In this document: positions 16,226 through 23,359 of the stretch, piece after piece
Layout of the letters: each line of letters starts with the position of its first letter
How positions within the stretch are numbered: the stretch's first letter is position 1
Source: Ferrovibrio sp.
Lineage (GTDB): Bacteria > Pseudomonadota > Alphaproteobacteria > Ferrovibrionales > Ferrovibrionaceae
Direction of reading: 5' to 3'
Assembly: GCF_025869515.1 (NCBI RefSeq)
Contig: NZ_JAOZVR010000052.1
Coordinates: 41,032 to 105,031, forward strand
Length of the DNA: 64,000 nt
Position numbers and translations under genes: made by a program
The notes under the pieces: model-generated
What the model was told of the DNA's origin: nothing
Database searches by the model: none
Seen by the model: only the letters and a program-made list of their open reading frames with translations

Positions 16226-17892
16226 CTGAACCGCTCCAGCACGCTGAGCAGCGGATTGGGCGCCGCCTGGCCGAGACCGCAGATCGAGGCATCGCGCATC
16301 ACCTGCGCCAGATCGCGCAGCAGCGGCTCATCCCATTTCGGCTGTGCCATCAGCGTGGCGGCCTTTTCGGTGCCGACGCGGCAGGGCGTGCACTGGCCGC
16401 AGGATTCATGGCGGAAGAACTTCATCAGGTTGAGTGCGGCATCCTTCACGTCGTCCTGGTCCGACAGCACGATGACAGCGGCCGAGCCGATGAAGCAGCC
16501 GTATTTTTCCAGGGTGCCGAAATCGAGCGGAATGTCGTTCATGCTGGCGGGCAAAATGCCGCCCGAGGCGCCGCCGGGCAGATAGGCCATGAATTGATGG
16601 CCCGGCAACATGCCACCGCTGTAATCCTCGATCAGTTCGGTGATCGTCAGTCCGGCCGGGGCCAGCTTGACGCCGGGATTGCGCACGCGGCCCGAGACCG
16701 AATAGCTGCGCAGGCCGCTGCTGCCGTTGCGGCCGTGGCTGTTCCACCAGGCGGCGCCCTTGTCGGCAATCGCCGCCACCCAGTAGAGCGTCTCGACATT
16801 GTTGATCAGGGTCGGCCTGCCGAACAGGCCGACCTGGAAGGGATAGGGCGGCTTCTGGCGCGGCAGGCCGCGCTTGCCCTCGATGCTTTCCAGCATCGCC
16901 GATTCCTCGCCGCAGATATAGGCGCCGGCGCCACGCCGCAGTTCGATGCGCAGATCACCAAGCAGCCCGGCTTCGCGCAGGGCCTGCAGTTCATCGGCCA
17001 CCACGACATGCAAGGCGGGATACTCGTCGCGCAGATAGATATAGGCCGCGTCCGCCTCGATCACATGCGCGGCGATCAGCAGGCCTTCGAGGAAGCCATG
17101 CGGATCGGCCTCAAGAAACCAGCGGTCCTTCAGCGTGCCGGGTTCGCCTTCGTCACCGTTCACCGCCAGCAGGCGCGGCCCAGGCTGCGCCAGCAGCGCG
17201 CGCCACTTCCGCGCCGTGGGGAATCCGGCGCCGCCCATGCCACGCAGATTGGCCGTCTCAAGCTCGGTCAGCAGCGCCTCGCGCGTCAGCGCGCCGCTGC
17301 GCAGCCTCGAAAGCACGGCATAACCGCCCTGGGTGCGATAGGCCGCGAGGCCTTTATATGGTGGCAGCACCGGCTGCACGGCGCGCTCTGCATGCGCCAC
17401 CTGCACATGCTCCAGCGTGGCAGGTGCCAGCACGTTCCTGCCATAGGTGACGCAGGGGGCGCGGTCGCACTGGCCCATGCAGGGCGCACGCTCGATGCGC
17501 ATATCCGGGCCAAGCGCTTCAAGCTGCGCGGCCAGTGCATCGGCGCCGGCCATGCAGCAGCTCAAGGAGTCGCAGATGCGCAGCGTCACCATGGCTGGCT
17601 CATCGCCCTCGACGATGCGGAAATGCGCATAGAAGGTGGCGGTCTCGAACACTTCTGCCAGCGGCAGGCGCATGGCTTCGGCCAGCGCCACCAGCAAAGC
17701 TGCCGGCAGATGGCCTTTCGCATCGTTGACCGCATGCAGATATTCGATCAGCAGATCGCGCCGGGCCGGATCGGGTGCAGTAATGGCGCGCAGCGCGGCA
17801 TGATCGGCATCGGAGGCCTGGCGGCCGCGCGGCAAGGCACGGCCGGAACGGCCGCCACGATGCTGGCGGGGCGTGGGCGCAGCAATATTCAT
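16222..17892 (-). CDS. fdsB: NAD-dependent formate dehydrogenase, fused gamma-beta (NuoE-NuoF-like) subunit
   Basis: About 556 residues passing electrons from the formate site to NAD+. Residues ~25-160 are a thioredoxin-like NuoE/FdsG domain with [2Fe-2S] cysteines in ICDSLSCCMAGA and APCMGQCDRAPC. The rest is NuoF/FdsB: GMGGAGFPTARKW and NGDEGEPGTLKDR (FMN/NADH site), AYICGEESAMLES, and the [4Fe-4S] motif ESCGQCTPCRVGT. In the classical fds operon these are two genes; here they are fused. ATG 17892 was chosen because the protein aligns from MNIAAPTPRQ onward; upstream in-frame starts at 17931 and 17958 cannot be excluded. It is the first gene of the two-gene operon. Confidence 0.92.
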   Translation of the reverse strand: MNIAAPTPRQHRGGRSGRALPRGRQASDADHAALRAITAPDPARRDLLIEYLHAVNDAKGHLPAALLVALAEAMRLPLAEVFETATFYAHFRIVEGDEPAMVTLRICDSLSCCMAGADALAAQLEALGPDMRIERAPCMGQCDRAPCVTYGRNVLAPATLEHVQVAHAERAVQPVLPPYKGLAAYRTQGGYAVLSRLRSGALTREALLTELETANLRGMGGAGFPTARKWRALLAQPGPRLLAVNGDEGEPGTLKDRWFLEADPHGFLEGLLIAAHVIEADAAYIYLRDEYPALHVVVADELQALREAGLLGDLRIELRRGAGAYICGEESAMLESIEGKRGLPRQKPPYPFQVGLFGRPTLINNVETLYWVAAIADKGAAWWNSHGRNGSSGLRSYSVSGRVRNPGVKLAPAGLTITELIEDYSGGMLPGHQFMAYLPGGASGGILPASMNDIPLDFGTLEKYGCFIGSAAVIVLSDQDDVKDAALNLMKFFRHESCGQCTPCRVGTEKAATLMAQPKWDEPLLRDLAQVMRDASICGLGQAAPNPLLSVLERFR

Positions 17893-17992
17893 CTGTAAAC
17901 GACGCTGGTCAAAGAACGGGCCGGCAATCATCCGCCCGCCAGGCGGCCGGATCAACACCGCAATCGTGTCGACCGATAGGGATTTCCTATCG

Positions 17993-19360
17993 TTATTCCG
18001 TTATTTGCAGGTCGCCGCCGAGCCGGCGCATCAGGTCGGCGAAACCGGGAAAGCTGGTCTCCATCACGCGGGCATCGTCGATGCCGACGCCGTCTTTTGC
18101 CGCCAGTCCGAGCACGAGGAAGGACATGGCGATGCGGTGATCCAGTTCGGTCTCGATGCTGGCGCCGCCCGGGACAATGCCCTGCGGCGGCCTGCCCTGG
18201 CCGCGAATCAGGATGCCGTCCTCGAATTCCTCCAGTTCAACGCCGCAGGCTTTCAGCCCGCGCGCCATCACCGCCAGCCGGTCGCTTTCCTTCACCCGCA
18301 GTTCCCTGGCGCCGCGCACGATGGTGTCGCCCTCGGCGCAGGCGGCGGCCACGAACAGGATCGGATATTCGTCGATCATGCTGGGGGCGCGTTCCGGCGG
18401 CACCGTGATGCCCTTGAGCGCGGAATGGCGGATGGTGATATCGGCCACCGGCTCGCCGCCTTCGCTGCGCTTATTCGTGAAGCTGAAATCGGCACCCATC
18501 TCCTGCAGCGTGGTGAACACGCCGGTGCGCAGCGGATTGAGGCCGACATTTTGCAAAGTAATCTCAGATCCCGGCACGATCAGCGCCGCCACCATCGGAA
18601 ACGCTGCCGAGGACGGATCGCCCGGCACGGCAATCGTGGCGGGTTTGAATTCCGGCTGGCCGGTCAGGCGGATGATACGGCCGCCGCTTTTGGTCGGCTG
18701 CACATCCACGGTGGCGCCGAAATGGCGCAGCATGTGTTCGGTATGGTCGCGGGTCGGCTCGGGCTCGATCACCGTGGTGATGCCCGGCGCGTTCAGGCCG
18801 GCGAGCAGCACGGCGGTCTTGACCTGCGCCGAAGCCACCGGCAGTTCGTATTCGATCGGCAGTGGGTGTGCAGTCCCCACGACAGTGAGGGGAAGACGCC
18901 CGCCGCTGCGGCCGACGAAGCGCGCGCCGATGCGCTGCAGCGGCTCGACCACGCGGCCCATCGGGCGGCGGCGCAGCGAGGCATCGCCGGTGAAGGTGGC
19001 GGCGAAATCGTGGCTGGCGACCAGGCCCATGACCAGGCGGGCGCCGGTGCCGGCATTGCCCATATCGAGCACGTCGGCCGGTTCGCTCAGCCCCCCCACG
19101 CCGACGCCCCAGACCGTCCAGTTGCCGTCTCCCAGCCGTTCCACCTCGGCGCCCATGGCGCGCATGGCGGCGGCGGTGCGCAGCACGTCCTCGCCCTCCA
19201 GCAGGCCGCTGACCCGGGTTTCGCCCACGCTGAGCGCCCCGAAAATCAGGGCCCGGTGGGAAATTGACTTGTCGCCCGGCACTTTAGCGGTGCCGGCAAG
19301 GCCTTTGGTGCCCGGCCGGGACCGGAGCGGGCGGGCTTTCTGGTCGGAACTGGCGGTCAT
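17993..19360 (-). CDS. aroA: 3-phosphoshikimate 1-carboxyvinyltransferase (EPSP synthase), class II
   Basis: A 455-residue cytosolic enzyme of the shikimate pathway, joining shikimate-3-phosphate and PEP to form EPSP. Motifs visible are [19 protein letters not shown] (residues 26-44), GNAGTGARL (101-109), the RPMGRV segment, [45 protein letters not shown] and LRVKESDRL. The overall wording is that of CP4-like class II enzymes. The position that is Ala100 in CP4 (GNAATG) is Gly104 here. The ATG at 19360 faces TIGR02300 divergently. The usual downstream cmk and rpsA are not present; the formate dehydrogenase operon follows instead. Confidence 0.97.
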   Translation of the reverse strand: MTASSDQKARPLRSRPGTKGLAGTAKVPGDKSISHRALIFGALSVGETRVSGLLEGEDVLRTAAAMRAMGAEVERLGDGNWTVWGVGVGGLSEPADVLDMGNAGTGARLVMGLVASHDFAATFTGDASLRRRPMGRVVEPLQRIGARFVGRSGGRLPLTVVGTAHPLPIEYELPVASAQVKTAVLLAGLNAPGITTVIEPEPTRDHTEHMLRHFGATVDVQPTKSGGRIIRLTGQPEFKPATIAVPGDPSSAAFPMVAALIVPGSEITLQNVGLNPLRTGVFTTLQEMGADFSFTNKRSEGGEPVADITIRHSALKGITVPPERAPSMIDEYPILFVAAACAEGDTIVRGARELRVKESDRLAVMARGLKACGVELEEFEDGILIRGQGRPPQGIVPGGASIETELDHRIAMSFLVLGLAAKDGVGIDDARVMETSFPGFADLMRRLGGDLQITE

Positions 19361-19417
19361 GCGGGAAATGGTCCGGGCGGCAAACGGCGACAGTGAAAAA
19401 TACCCGCCGTTAACGGG

Positions 19418-19445
19418 TTGACAGGGCGCGCTTCTTTAACACAAT
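19418..19445 (+). promoter_or_regulatory. Probable sigma-70-type promoter for the FYDLN protein gene
   Basis: A perfect -35 hexamer TTGACA at 19418-19423 is followed after 16 nt by CACAAT at 19440-19445 (four of six -10 matches). It lies in the divergent space between aroA and the TIGR02300 gene, pointing toward the latter and about 77 nt before its ATG. Confidence 0.45.
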
Positions 19446-19522
19446 CGCGCCGCTCCGGCCAGCCGGCCGGCTGCCGCGTCCGGGCCCCCGTTTCCCGGCG
19501 CCGATACATGGAGATTTGCTCA

Positions 19523-19849
19523 ATGGCTAAAGCCGAATGGGGCACCAAGCGCCGCTGCCTGAGTTGTGGCGCTGCATTCTACGATCTCGGCAAGTCGCCG
19601 ATCCTGTGCCCGAAATGCGGTACCGAGTTCAATCCTGAAGCGGCCGTGAAATCGTCGCGCCGCCCGGCCAAGGTGGAAGAACCGAAGAAAGTCGTTCCCA
19701 AGCCGCCGGTCCCGGATGCCATCGACGATGAGGTTGAGGATACCGGTCTGGGCGACGACATCCTCGAGGATGCCGACGAGTTCGAGGAAGACGATGTCGC
19801 CGAGGAAATCGACGTCGAGACCCCAACCGACGAGACCGAAGAACGCTAA
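19523..19849 (+). CDS. TIGR02300 / FYDLN-acid domain protein
   Basis: A 108-residue protein found almost only in alphaproteobacteria. The N-terminus holds a four-cysteine probable zinc ribbon (C12, C15, C29, C32) enclosing the FYDLGKSP signature. The second half is a highly acidic tail rich in Asp and Glu (about residues 66-108). Function is unknown; a nucleic-acid- or ribosome-associated zinc protein is a fair guess only. ATG 19523 was chosen because GGAG at 19510-19513 precedes it by 9 nt; ATG 19508 is an in-frame alternative. The tRNA-Ala gene follows after a hairpin. Confidence 0.9.
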   Translation: MAKAEWGTKRRCLSCGAAFYDLGKSPILCPKCGTEFNPEAAVKSSRRPAKVEEPKKVVPKPPVPDAIDDEVEDTGLGDDILEDADEFEEDDVAEEIDVETPTDETEER

Positions 19850-19853
19850 GAAA

Positions 19854-19877
19854 TCGTGGCCCCTTTCGGGGCCACGA
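19854..19877 (+). terminator. Perfect 10-bp hairpin after the FYDLN gene
   Basis: TCGTGGCCCC (19854-19863) and GGGGCCACGA (19868-19877) pair perfectly around TTTC, starting 5 nt after the stop codon. There is no U-run after the stem, so it may act as a weak terminator or an mRNA 3'-end stabiliser between this gene and tRNA-Ala. Confidence 0.5.
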
Positions 19878-19970
19878 AGCACTTGCAAAGCAGCGGAGGG
19901 CGGCTTATGGTCCGCCCCCGCCGACGGACCCCGGGCAATCGCAAGAACGCCCTTAAGTCCGTGATTTTAT

Positions 19971-20046
19971 GGGGCCATAGCTCAGCTGGGAGAGCGCCTG
20001 CATGGCATGCAGGAGGTCAGCGGTTCGATCCCGCTTGGCTCCACCA
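19971..20046 (+). tRNA. tRNA-Ala(GGC)
   Basis: A 76-nt cloverleaf with encoded CCA. The acceptor stem GGGGCCA/TGGCTCC contains the G3-U70 wobble pair that identifies alanine tRNAs. The D-arm is AGCTCAGCTGGGAGAGC, the anticodon stem CCTGC/GCAGG with loop ATGGCAT gives anticodon GGC (codons GCC/GCU), and the T-arm contains GGTTCGATCC. No integrase or duplicated tRNA 3' end is present, so it does not look like an occupied attachment site. Confidence 0.97.
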
Positions 20047-20086
20047 AATCCTTACCAGTGCCGGGTCCTTCCTGAGGACCGTCGAA

Positions 20087-20115
20087 AACGCCTGGCCTTG
20101 CGGCCGGGCGTTTTT
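20087..20115 (+). terminator. Rho-independent terminator of tRNA-Ala
   Basis: AACGCCTGGCC pairs with GGCCGGGCGTT around a short TTGC-containing loop and runs into TTTTT at 20111-20115. It lies about 40 nt after the tRNA. It can also act on the opposite strand because AAAA precedes the stem, which would serve the small membrane-protein gene ending at 20118. Confidence 0.8.
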
Positions 20116-20117
20116 CG

Positions 20118-20309
20118 TTACGGCAGCAGACACAGAATGCCGTAGCAGGCTCCCAGCCAGTCGCGGAACACGAAATACAGCACGACATCGAGCGCCAGCA
20201 GGATCAGCAGGCCGGGCAACAGGGCGTATTTGAGGAAATAGACCAGGGCCCAGCGGGTAAACCGTGGCGCCGGGATCACCATGCCGTGGATGCGTTCAGG
20301 ACGGGCCAT
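20118..20309 (-). CDS. Small conserved-looking membrane protein (63 aa)
   Basis: Sixty-three residues starting MARPERIHGMVIPAPRFTRW, then two hydrophobic segments (about residues 22-48 and 50-63, including LLPGLLILLALDVVLYFVF). The charged N-terminus, tryptophan/tyrosine interface residues and compact length suggest a true small inner-membrane protein. I do not recognise a named family. It is divergent from a PAS_5 gene and shares a bidirectional terminator with tRNA-Ala. Function unknown. Confidence 0.6.
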   Translation of the reverse strand: MARPERIHGMVIPAPRFTRWALVYFLKYALLPGLLILLALDVVLYFVFRDWLGACYGILCLLP

Positions 20310-20404
20310 GCGTCTGTTTATCCGAAAGCAGGACCGGCTCGATAGCCCCTGAACGCTAAGCCGGCCGCTTTACAGCCTGCGCCAGCCCCGCGAAGCTGGC
20401 AGCC

Positions 20405-20950
20405 ATGACCGATCCGTCGCCCGGCCGCTCCACCTTTTCGACTGCCAGCCTGCTGCGGCGCGACTTCACGGCTGCCGACTGCCGGGAACCGGCCATCGGG
20501 CAGCTCTATGATTACTGGCGGAGCCGGCGCGGCACACACCGCTTTCCGGCACGCCAGGATCTCGATCCGATCGAGATGAAATATGCGCTGGGCGGCATCA
20601 CGATTTTCGAGGTGCATCGCGATGTGCCGCATGCCGGCGGCTTTCGCTTTCGCTACCGCCTGATCGGATCAGCCATCGTGGCGCGCGACGGCTTCGACCA
20701 TACCGGCCGCTGGCTCGACGAACTGCCGCTGCTGCAATACCGCGCGCTGCTGCTCGGCCGGCTCGAGATGCTGGCGCGCGATCCGGTGCCGCTGCTGGTG
20801 CACAACAAACAGTTCTACGATGAGCGCTGGTATGATTACGAAGCCATCTGGCTGCCACTCGCCAGCGATCATGAGCATGTCGACATGCTGATGGCCTGCC
20901 AGATTTTCGCCAGGCGGCCGTCCAGCCATGTCGGCCTGCCGGTGGCCTGA
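20405..20950 (+). CDS. PAS_5-type PAS domain protein (copy 3)
   Basis: A 181-residue stand-alone PAS_5 protein. Visible motifs are LDPIEMKYALGGITIFEVH, FRFRYRLIGSAIVARDGFDH and TGRWLDELP in the first half, then WYDYEAIWLPLASDHEHVDM and ACQIFARR near the end. It pairs with 21038-21550, which shares the same C-terminal WYDYE-IWLP-ASD and ACQIFA signatures, so this is a second tandem duplication separate from 10033-11102. No effector domain is visible, and the partner and ligand are unknown. Confidence 0.75.
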   Translation: MTDPSPGRSTFSTASLLRRDFTAADCREPAIGQLYDYWRSRRGTHRFPARQDLDPIEMKYALGGITIFEVHRDVPHAGGFRFRYRLIGSAIVARDGFDHTGRWLDELPLLQYRALLLGRLEMLARDPVPLLVHNKQFYDERWYDYEAIWLPLASDHEHVDMLMACQIFARRPSSHVGLPVA

Positions 20951-21037
20951 CTGTCTGGATTCCGGGCGAGGCTTGCAGGACATGCAGCCTCTCCCCATAT
21001 TCCCGCTTGCGCTCTGTGATTTCTCATCTGTCTGGTC

Positions 21038-21550
21038 ATGCCCGATCCGCTTTCCAAAACCGCCGCCGCCCATCCGCCGGCCGAACTGATCTGGAATCCC
21101 GAACCGGAGGATTTCCGCGCAGCCGGCAGCGCGGCGGTCTATCGCTACTGGCTCGACCAGCGGCACGGCCGGCGCTTTCCCGGCCGCGCCGATATCGACC
21201 CGCTGGCAATGCGCGGCGCGCTGGGCAATATCGCGCTGATCGAGGTGCAGCATGACCCGCAGCGTTTCCGCATTCGCCTGGCCGGCACCTATCAGGCGCA
21301 GCGGCTCGGCTTCGACCCGACCGGCATGTGGCTCGACGAGCTGCCGGCACCGGAATACCGGCAGCTGCTGATCGACCGCCTGCAGGCCCTGCTGGCGCGG
21401 CCCGAGCCCCTGCTGGTGCGCAATCGCCAGCTGATGGATGACCGCTGGTACGACTACGAAACCATCTGGCTGCCGATGGCGAGCGACGGCGACAGCATCG
21501 ACATGGTGATGGCCTGCCAGATTTTCGCCGACGCGCCCCAGGGCGGCTGA
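21038..21550 (+). CDS. PAS_5-type PAS domain protein (copy 4)
   Basis: A 170-residue PAS_5 protein downstream of copy 3 (88 nt). Core motifs are RRFPGRADIDPLAMRGALGN, FRIRLAGTYQAQRLGFDPTG, WLDELPAPEYRQLL and YDYETIWLPMASDGDSIDMV. It is most similar to copy 3. The FemAB-like gene follows after 79 nt, so read-through is possible. No biochemical function can be assigned beyond probable sensing or binding. Confidence 0.75.
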   Translation: MPDPLSKTAAAHPPAELIWNPEPEDFRAAGSAAVYRYWLDQRHGRRFPGRADIDPLAMRGALGNIALIEVQHDPQRFRIRLAGTYQAQRLGFDPTGMWLDELPAPEYRQLLIDRLQALLARPEPLLVRNRQLMDDRWYDYETIWLPMASDGDSIDMVMACQIFADAPQGG

Positions 21551-21629
21551 AGATCGATTGCTGAAGACCGGTGGATAGCGGCATCGGCGCTTGCCTCGGT
21601 GCTGCCGCCCCGGCATACCAGACGGCAGC

Positions 21630-22637
21630 ATGACCACGGCATCCCTGCATCTCGAAGCCTGCACACAGCCGGCCGACTGGGCCGCGGCGCAGACCGCCCT
21701 GCGGCTCAGCGCGCTGGAACAGAGCTGGTGCTATGGCGCGGCCACGGCTGCGGTCACGCAGGGCAAGGTGCTGCCGGAACGCTGGCTGATCCGCCGCGCG
21801 GATGACAGTCTGGCCGGACTGGCGCAGGTCTTCGTGCGCCGCATTCCTCCATTCGGCCGCTTCGTGCGGCTGGTGCGCGGACCGCTTTTCGTGCCCGGAC
21901 TGGCGCGCGCGGAGCGCGATGCGGCACTGGCGCTGATCCGCGCCGCTTATCCGTGGCGCCGGCGCTGCCTGCTGTGGTGGCTGCCGGAACTGAATGGCGG
22001 CGTGGAGTCCGAAGCAGCGATGGCCGAGCTCGGCATGCGACCGATGATGACCGGTTATTCCTCGATCCGTTACGACCTGCGGCCGGCGCCCGAGCGCCTG
22101 CGCAGCCAGCTCGACGGCAAATGGCGCAACACGCTCAAGACCGCCGAAAAATCCGCCCTGCTGATGGAAACCGCCAGCGTCGCCGCCGGCAGCTGGAATG
22201 CGGAGGCCTTCGCCGCGCTGCTGGGCGAGCATGCGCGCCACCGGCTGGAGGCCGGCTTCCTCGGCCCCGATGCGCGCTTCTATGCCGCCTTCACCGACGC
22301 GGTGAAAACAGCACCCAAAAACGGACTGGCCGGCGAGGATGCGCTGCTGGTCTGGGCCCATGCCGGCACCCATCTGGGCCGCGTGCGGCCGATTGCCGGC
22401 ATCCTGGTGCTGCGGCATGGCAATGCCGCCACCTATGCGATGGGCTGGAGCAACGAGGCCGGCCGGCTGGTGAAGGCGCATTACCGGCTGCTGTGGCAGG
22501 CGGTGCTGACGCTCCGCGCGCAGGGCGTCACCGATTTCGATCTCGGCGGCGTCGACACCCAGCGCGGCGCCGGCGTGGCCCGGTTCAAACTGGGCCTCAA
22601 CGGGTCCGTTTTCACCCTCACCGGCAGCTATATGTAG
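21630..22637 (+). CDS. FemAB/GNAT-like acyltransferase (peptidoglycan-bridge type fold)
   Basis: A 335-residue cytosolic protein with the doubled GNAT fold of FemAB-like proteins (Acetyltransf_6). Features are SWCYGAA-AVTQGK near residue 30, FVRLVRGPLFVPG near 80, LDGKWRNTLKTAEKS near 158 (the conserved KWRN-L-KA stretch), and the C-terminal FDLGGVDTQRGAGVARFKLGL. True FemX enzymes add amino acids to lipid II, but many proteobacterial members act in exopolysaccharide or unknown pathways, so substrate is open. ATG 21630 was chosen over an upstream in-frame ATG at 21591 because homology begins there. Confidence 0.8.
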   Translation: MTTASLHLEACTQPADWAAAQTALRLSALEQSWCYGAATAAVTQGKVLPERWLIRRADDSLAGLAQVFVRRIPPFGRFVRLVRGPLFVPGLARAERDAALALIRAAYPWRRRCLLWWLPELNGGVESEAAMAELGMRPMMTGYSSIRYDLRPAPERLRSQLDGKWRNTLKTAEKSALLMETASVAAGSWNAEAFAALLGEHARHRLEAGFLGPDARFYAAFTDAVKTAPKNGLAGEDALLVWAHAGTHLGRVRPIAGILVLRHGNAATYAMGWSNEAGRLVKAHYRLLWQAVLTLRAQGVTDFDLGGVDTQRGAGVARFKLGLNGSVFTLTGSYM

Positions 22638-22686
22638 GGTCGCTACAAACGCGGAATTGTGACAGCGGCACGGCCACTTAAAAAAA

Positions 22687-22927
22687 TCCCCCGATAAACC
22701 GATCCGGGGGTCGATTCCGCTTGCATCGGGGGGGAAATGGCCCCATACCCCCCTCCCAGAGACTGTTTGGAAAGTTGCGAACTGGCCGTTGGCCCCTTAC
22801 CGGAGCCAACCGGAACCACGGGGCTTTCCCAACAGTCTCTCTGCCAATCGGATACCCCCTTACTGTTACCGGGGGTGCACATTTTTCTCAGGATTGCGGA
22901 CAGCAATCCCCGTGGTGGAGAGACAGT
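22687..22927 (+). promoter_or_regulatory. Structured 5' leader of speD, candidate cis-regulatory RNA
   Basis: The 290-nt gap before speD is packed with potential RNA helices. CCCCCG/CGGGGG pairs at 22688-22693 and 22705-22710. A G7/C6 hairpin pairs 22728-22734 with 22748-22753. A long stem pairs 22758-22774 with 22824-22840 (16 of 17 pairs) and encloses a GTTGGC/GCCAAC hairpin. ACCCCC/GGGGGT pairs at 22854-22859 and 22871-22876, followed shortly by TTTTT at 22882-22886. GGATTGC/GCAATCC pairs at 22891-22897 and 22903-22909. The ribosome binding site GGAG is at 22917-22920. GTCTCTCT at 22835-22842, in the 3' arm of the long stem, can instead pair with GGAGAGAC at 22917-22924. That would give a switch between open and closed translation. 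I do not recognise a named riboswitch class. Confidence 0.6.
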
Positions 22928-23359
22928 ATGAGCAAGAACAACCTGAAGCCCGCCCTGCATGCCGTGCCGACCGACGAGGCCGCGGCCGAAGAGCATTTCA
23001 TCTGCAAGGATGGCATGCGCTATGCCGGCATGCATCTGATCATCGATCTGTGGGGCGGCAAGCACCTGGATAACCTGGCGCTGGTGAAGCAGACGCTGAC
23101 CGAGGCCGTGTCCGAGATCGGCGCGACTCTGCTCAATATCGACCTGCATCATTTCGAGCCCAATGGTGGCATCTCCGGCGTGGCCGTGCTGGCCGAGAGC
23201 CATATGTCGATCCACACCTGGCCAGAAAAGGGCTATGCAGCGCTCGACGTCTTCGTCTGCGGCGACTGCCAGCCGCAGAAGGCAATCCCGGTGCTGCGCC
23301 GCGCCTTCCTGCCCGACAACATCCAGTGCACCGAACTGAAACGGGGCCTGGTCCTGTGA
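22928..23359 (+). CDS. speD: S-adenosylmethionine decarboxylase proenzyme (prokaryotic class 1)
   Basis: A 143-residue proenzyme that self-cleaves between E90 and S91 in LAESHMSIHTWPE to form the pyruvoyl cofactor. It decarboxylates SAM, giving the aminopropyl donor for spermidine. H96 and C111 match the catalytic His and Cys of short bacterial AdoMetDCs (15-residue spacing). The length fits with a short N-terminal addition. ATG 22928 follows GGAG at 22917-22920. The stop overlaps the speE GTG start as GTGA, so SpeD and SpeE are translationally coupled. The long structured leader upstream suggests post-transcriptional control. Confidence 0.97.
   Translation: MSKNNLKPALHAVPTDEAAAEEHFICKDGMRYAGMHLIIDLWGGKHLDNLALVKQTLTEAVSEIGATLLNIDLHHFEPNGGISGVAVLAESHMSIHTWPEKGYAALDVFVCGDCQPQKAIPVLRRAFLPDNIQCTELKRGLVL

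Noticed and set aside
19971-20046. tRNA-Ala as attachment site of an integrated element
   Set aside because: No integrase, no duplicated tRNA 3' end, and both flanks carry ordinary alphaproteobacterial genes.
22681-22711. Terminator of the FemAB-like gene
   Set aside because: The stem CCCCCG/CGGGGG has its A-run before it, not a T-run after it, so as read on the plus strand it is not a standard terminator; it is treated as part of the speD leader.
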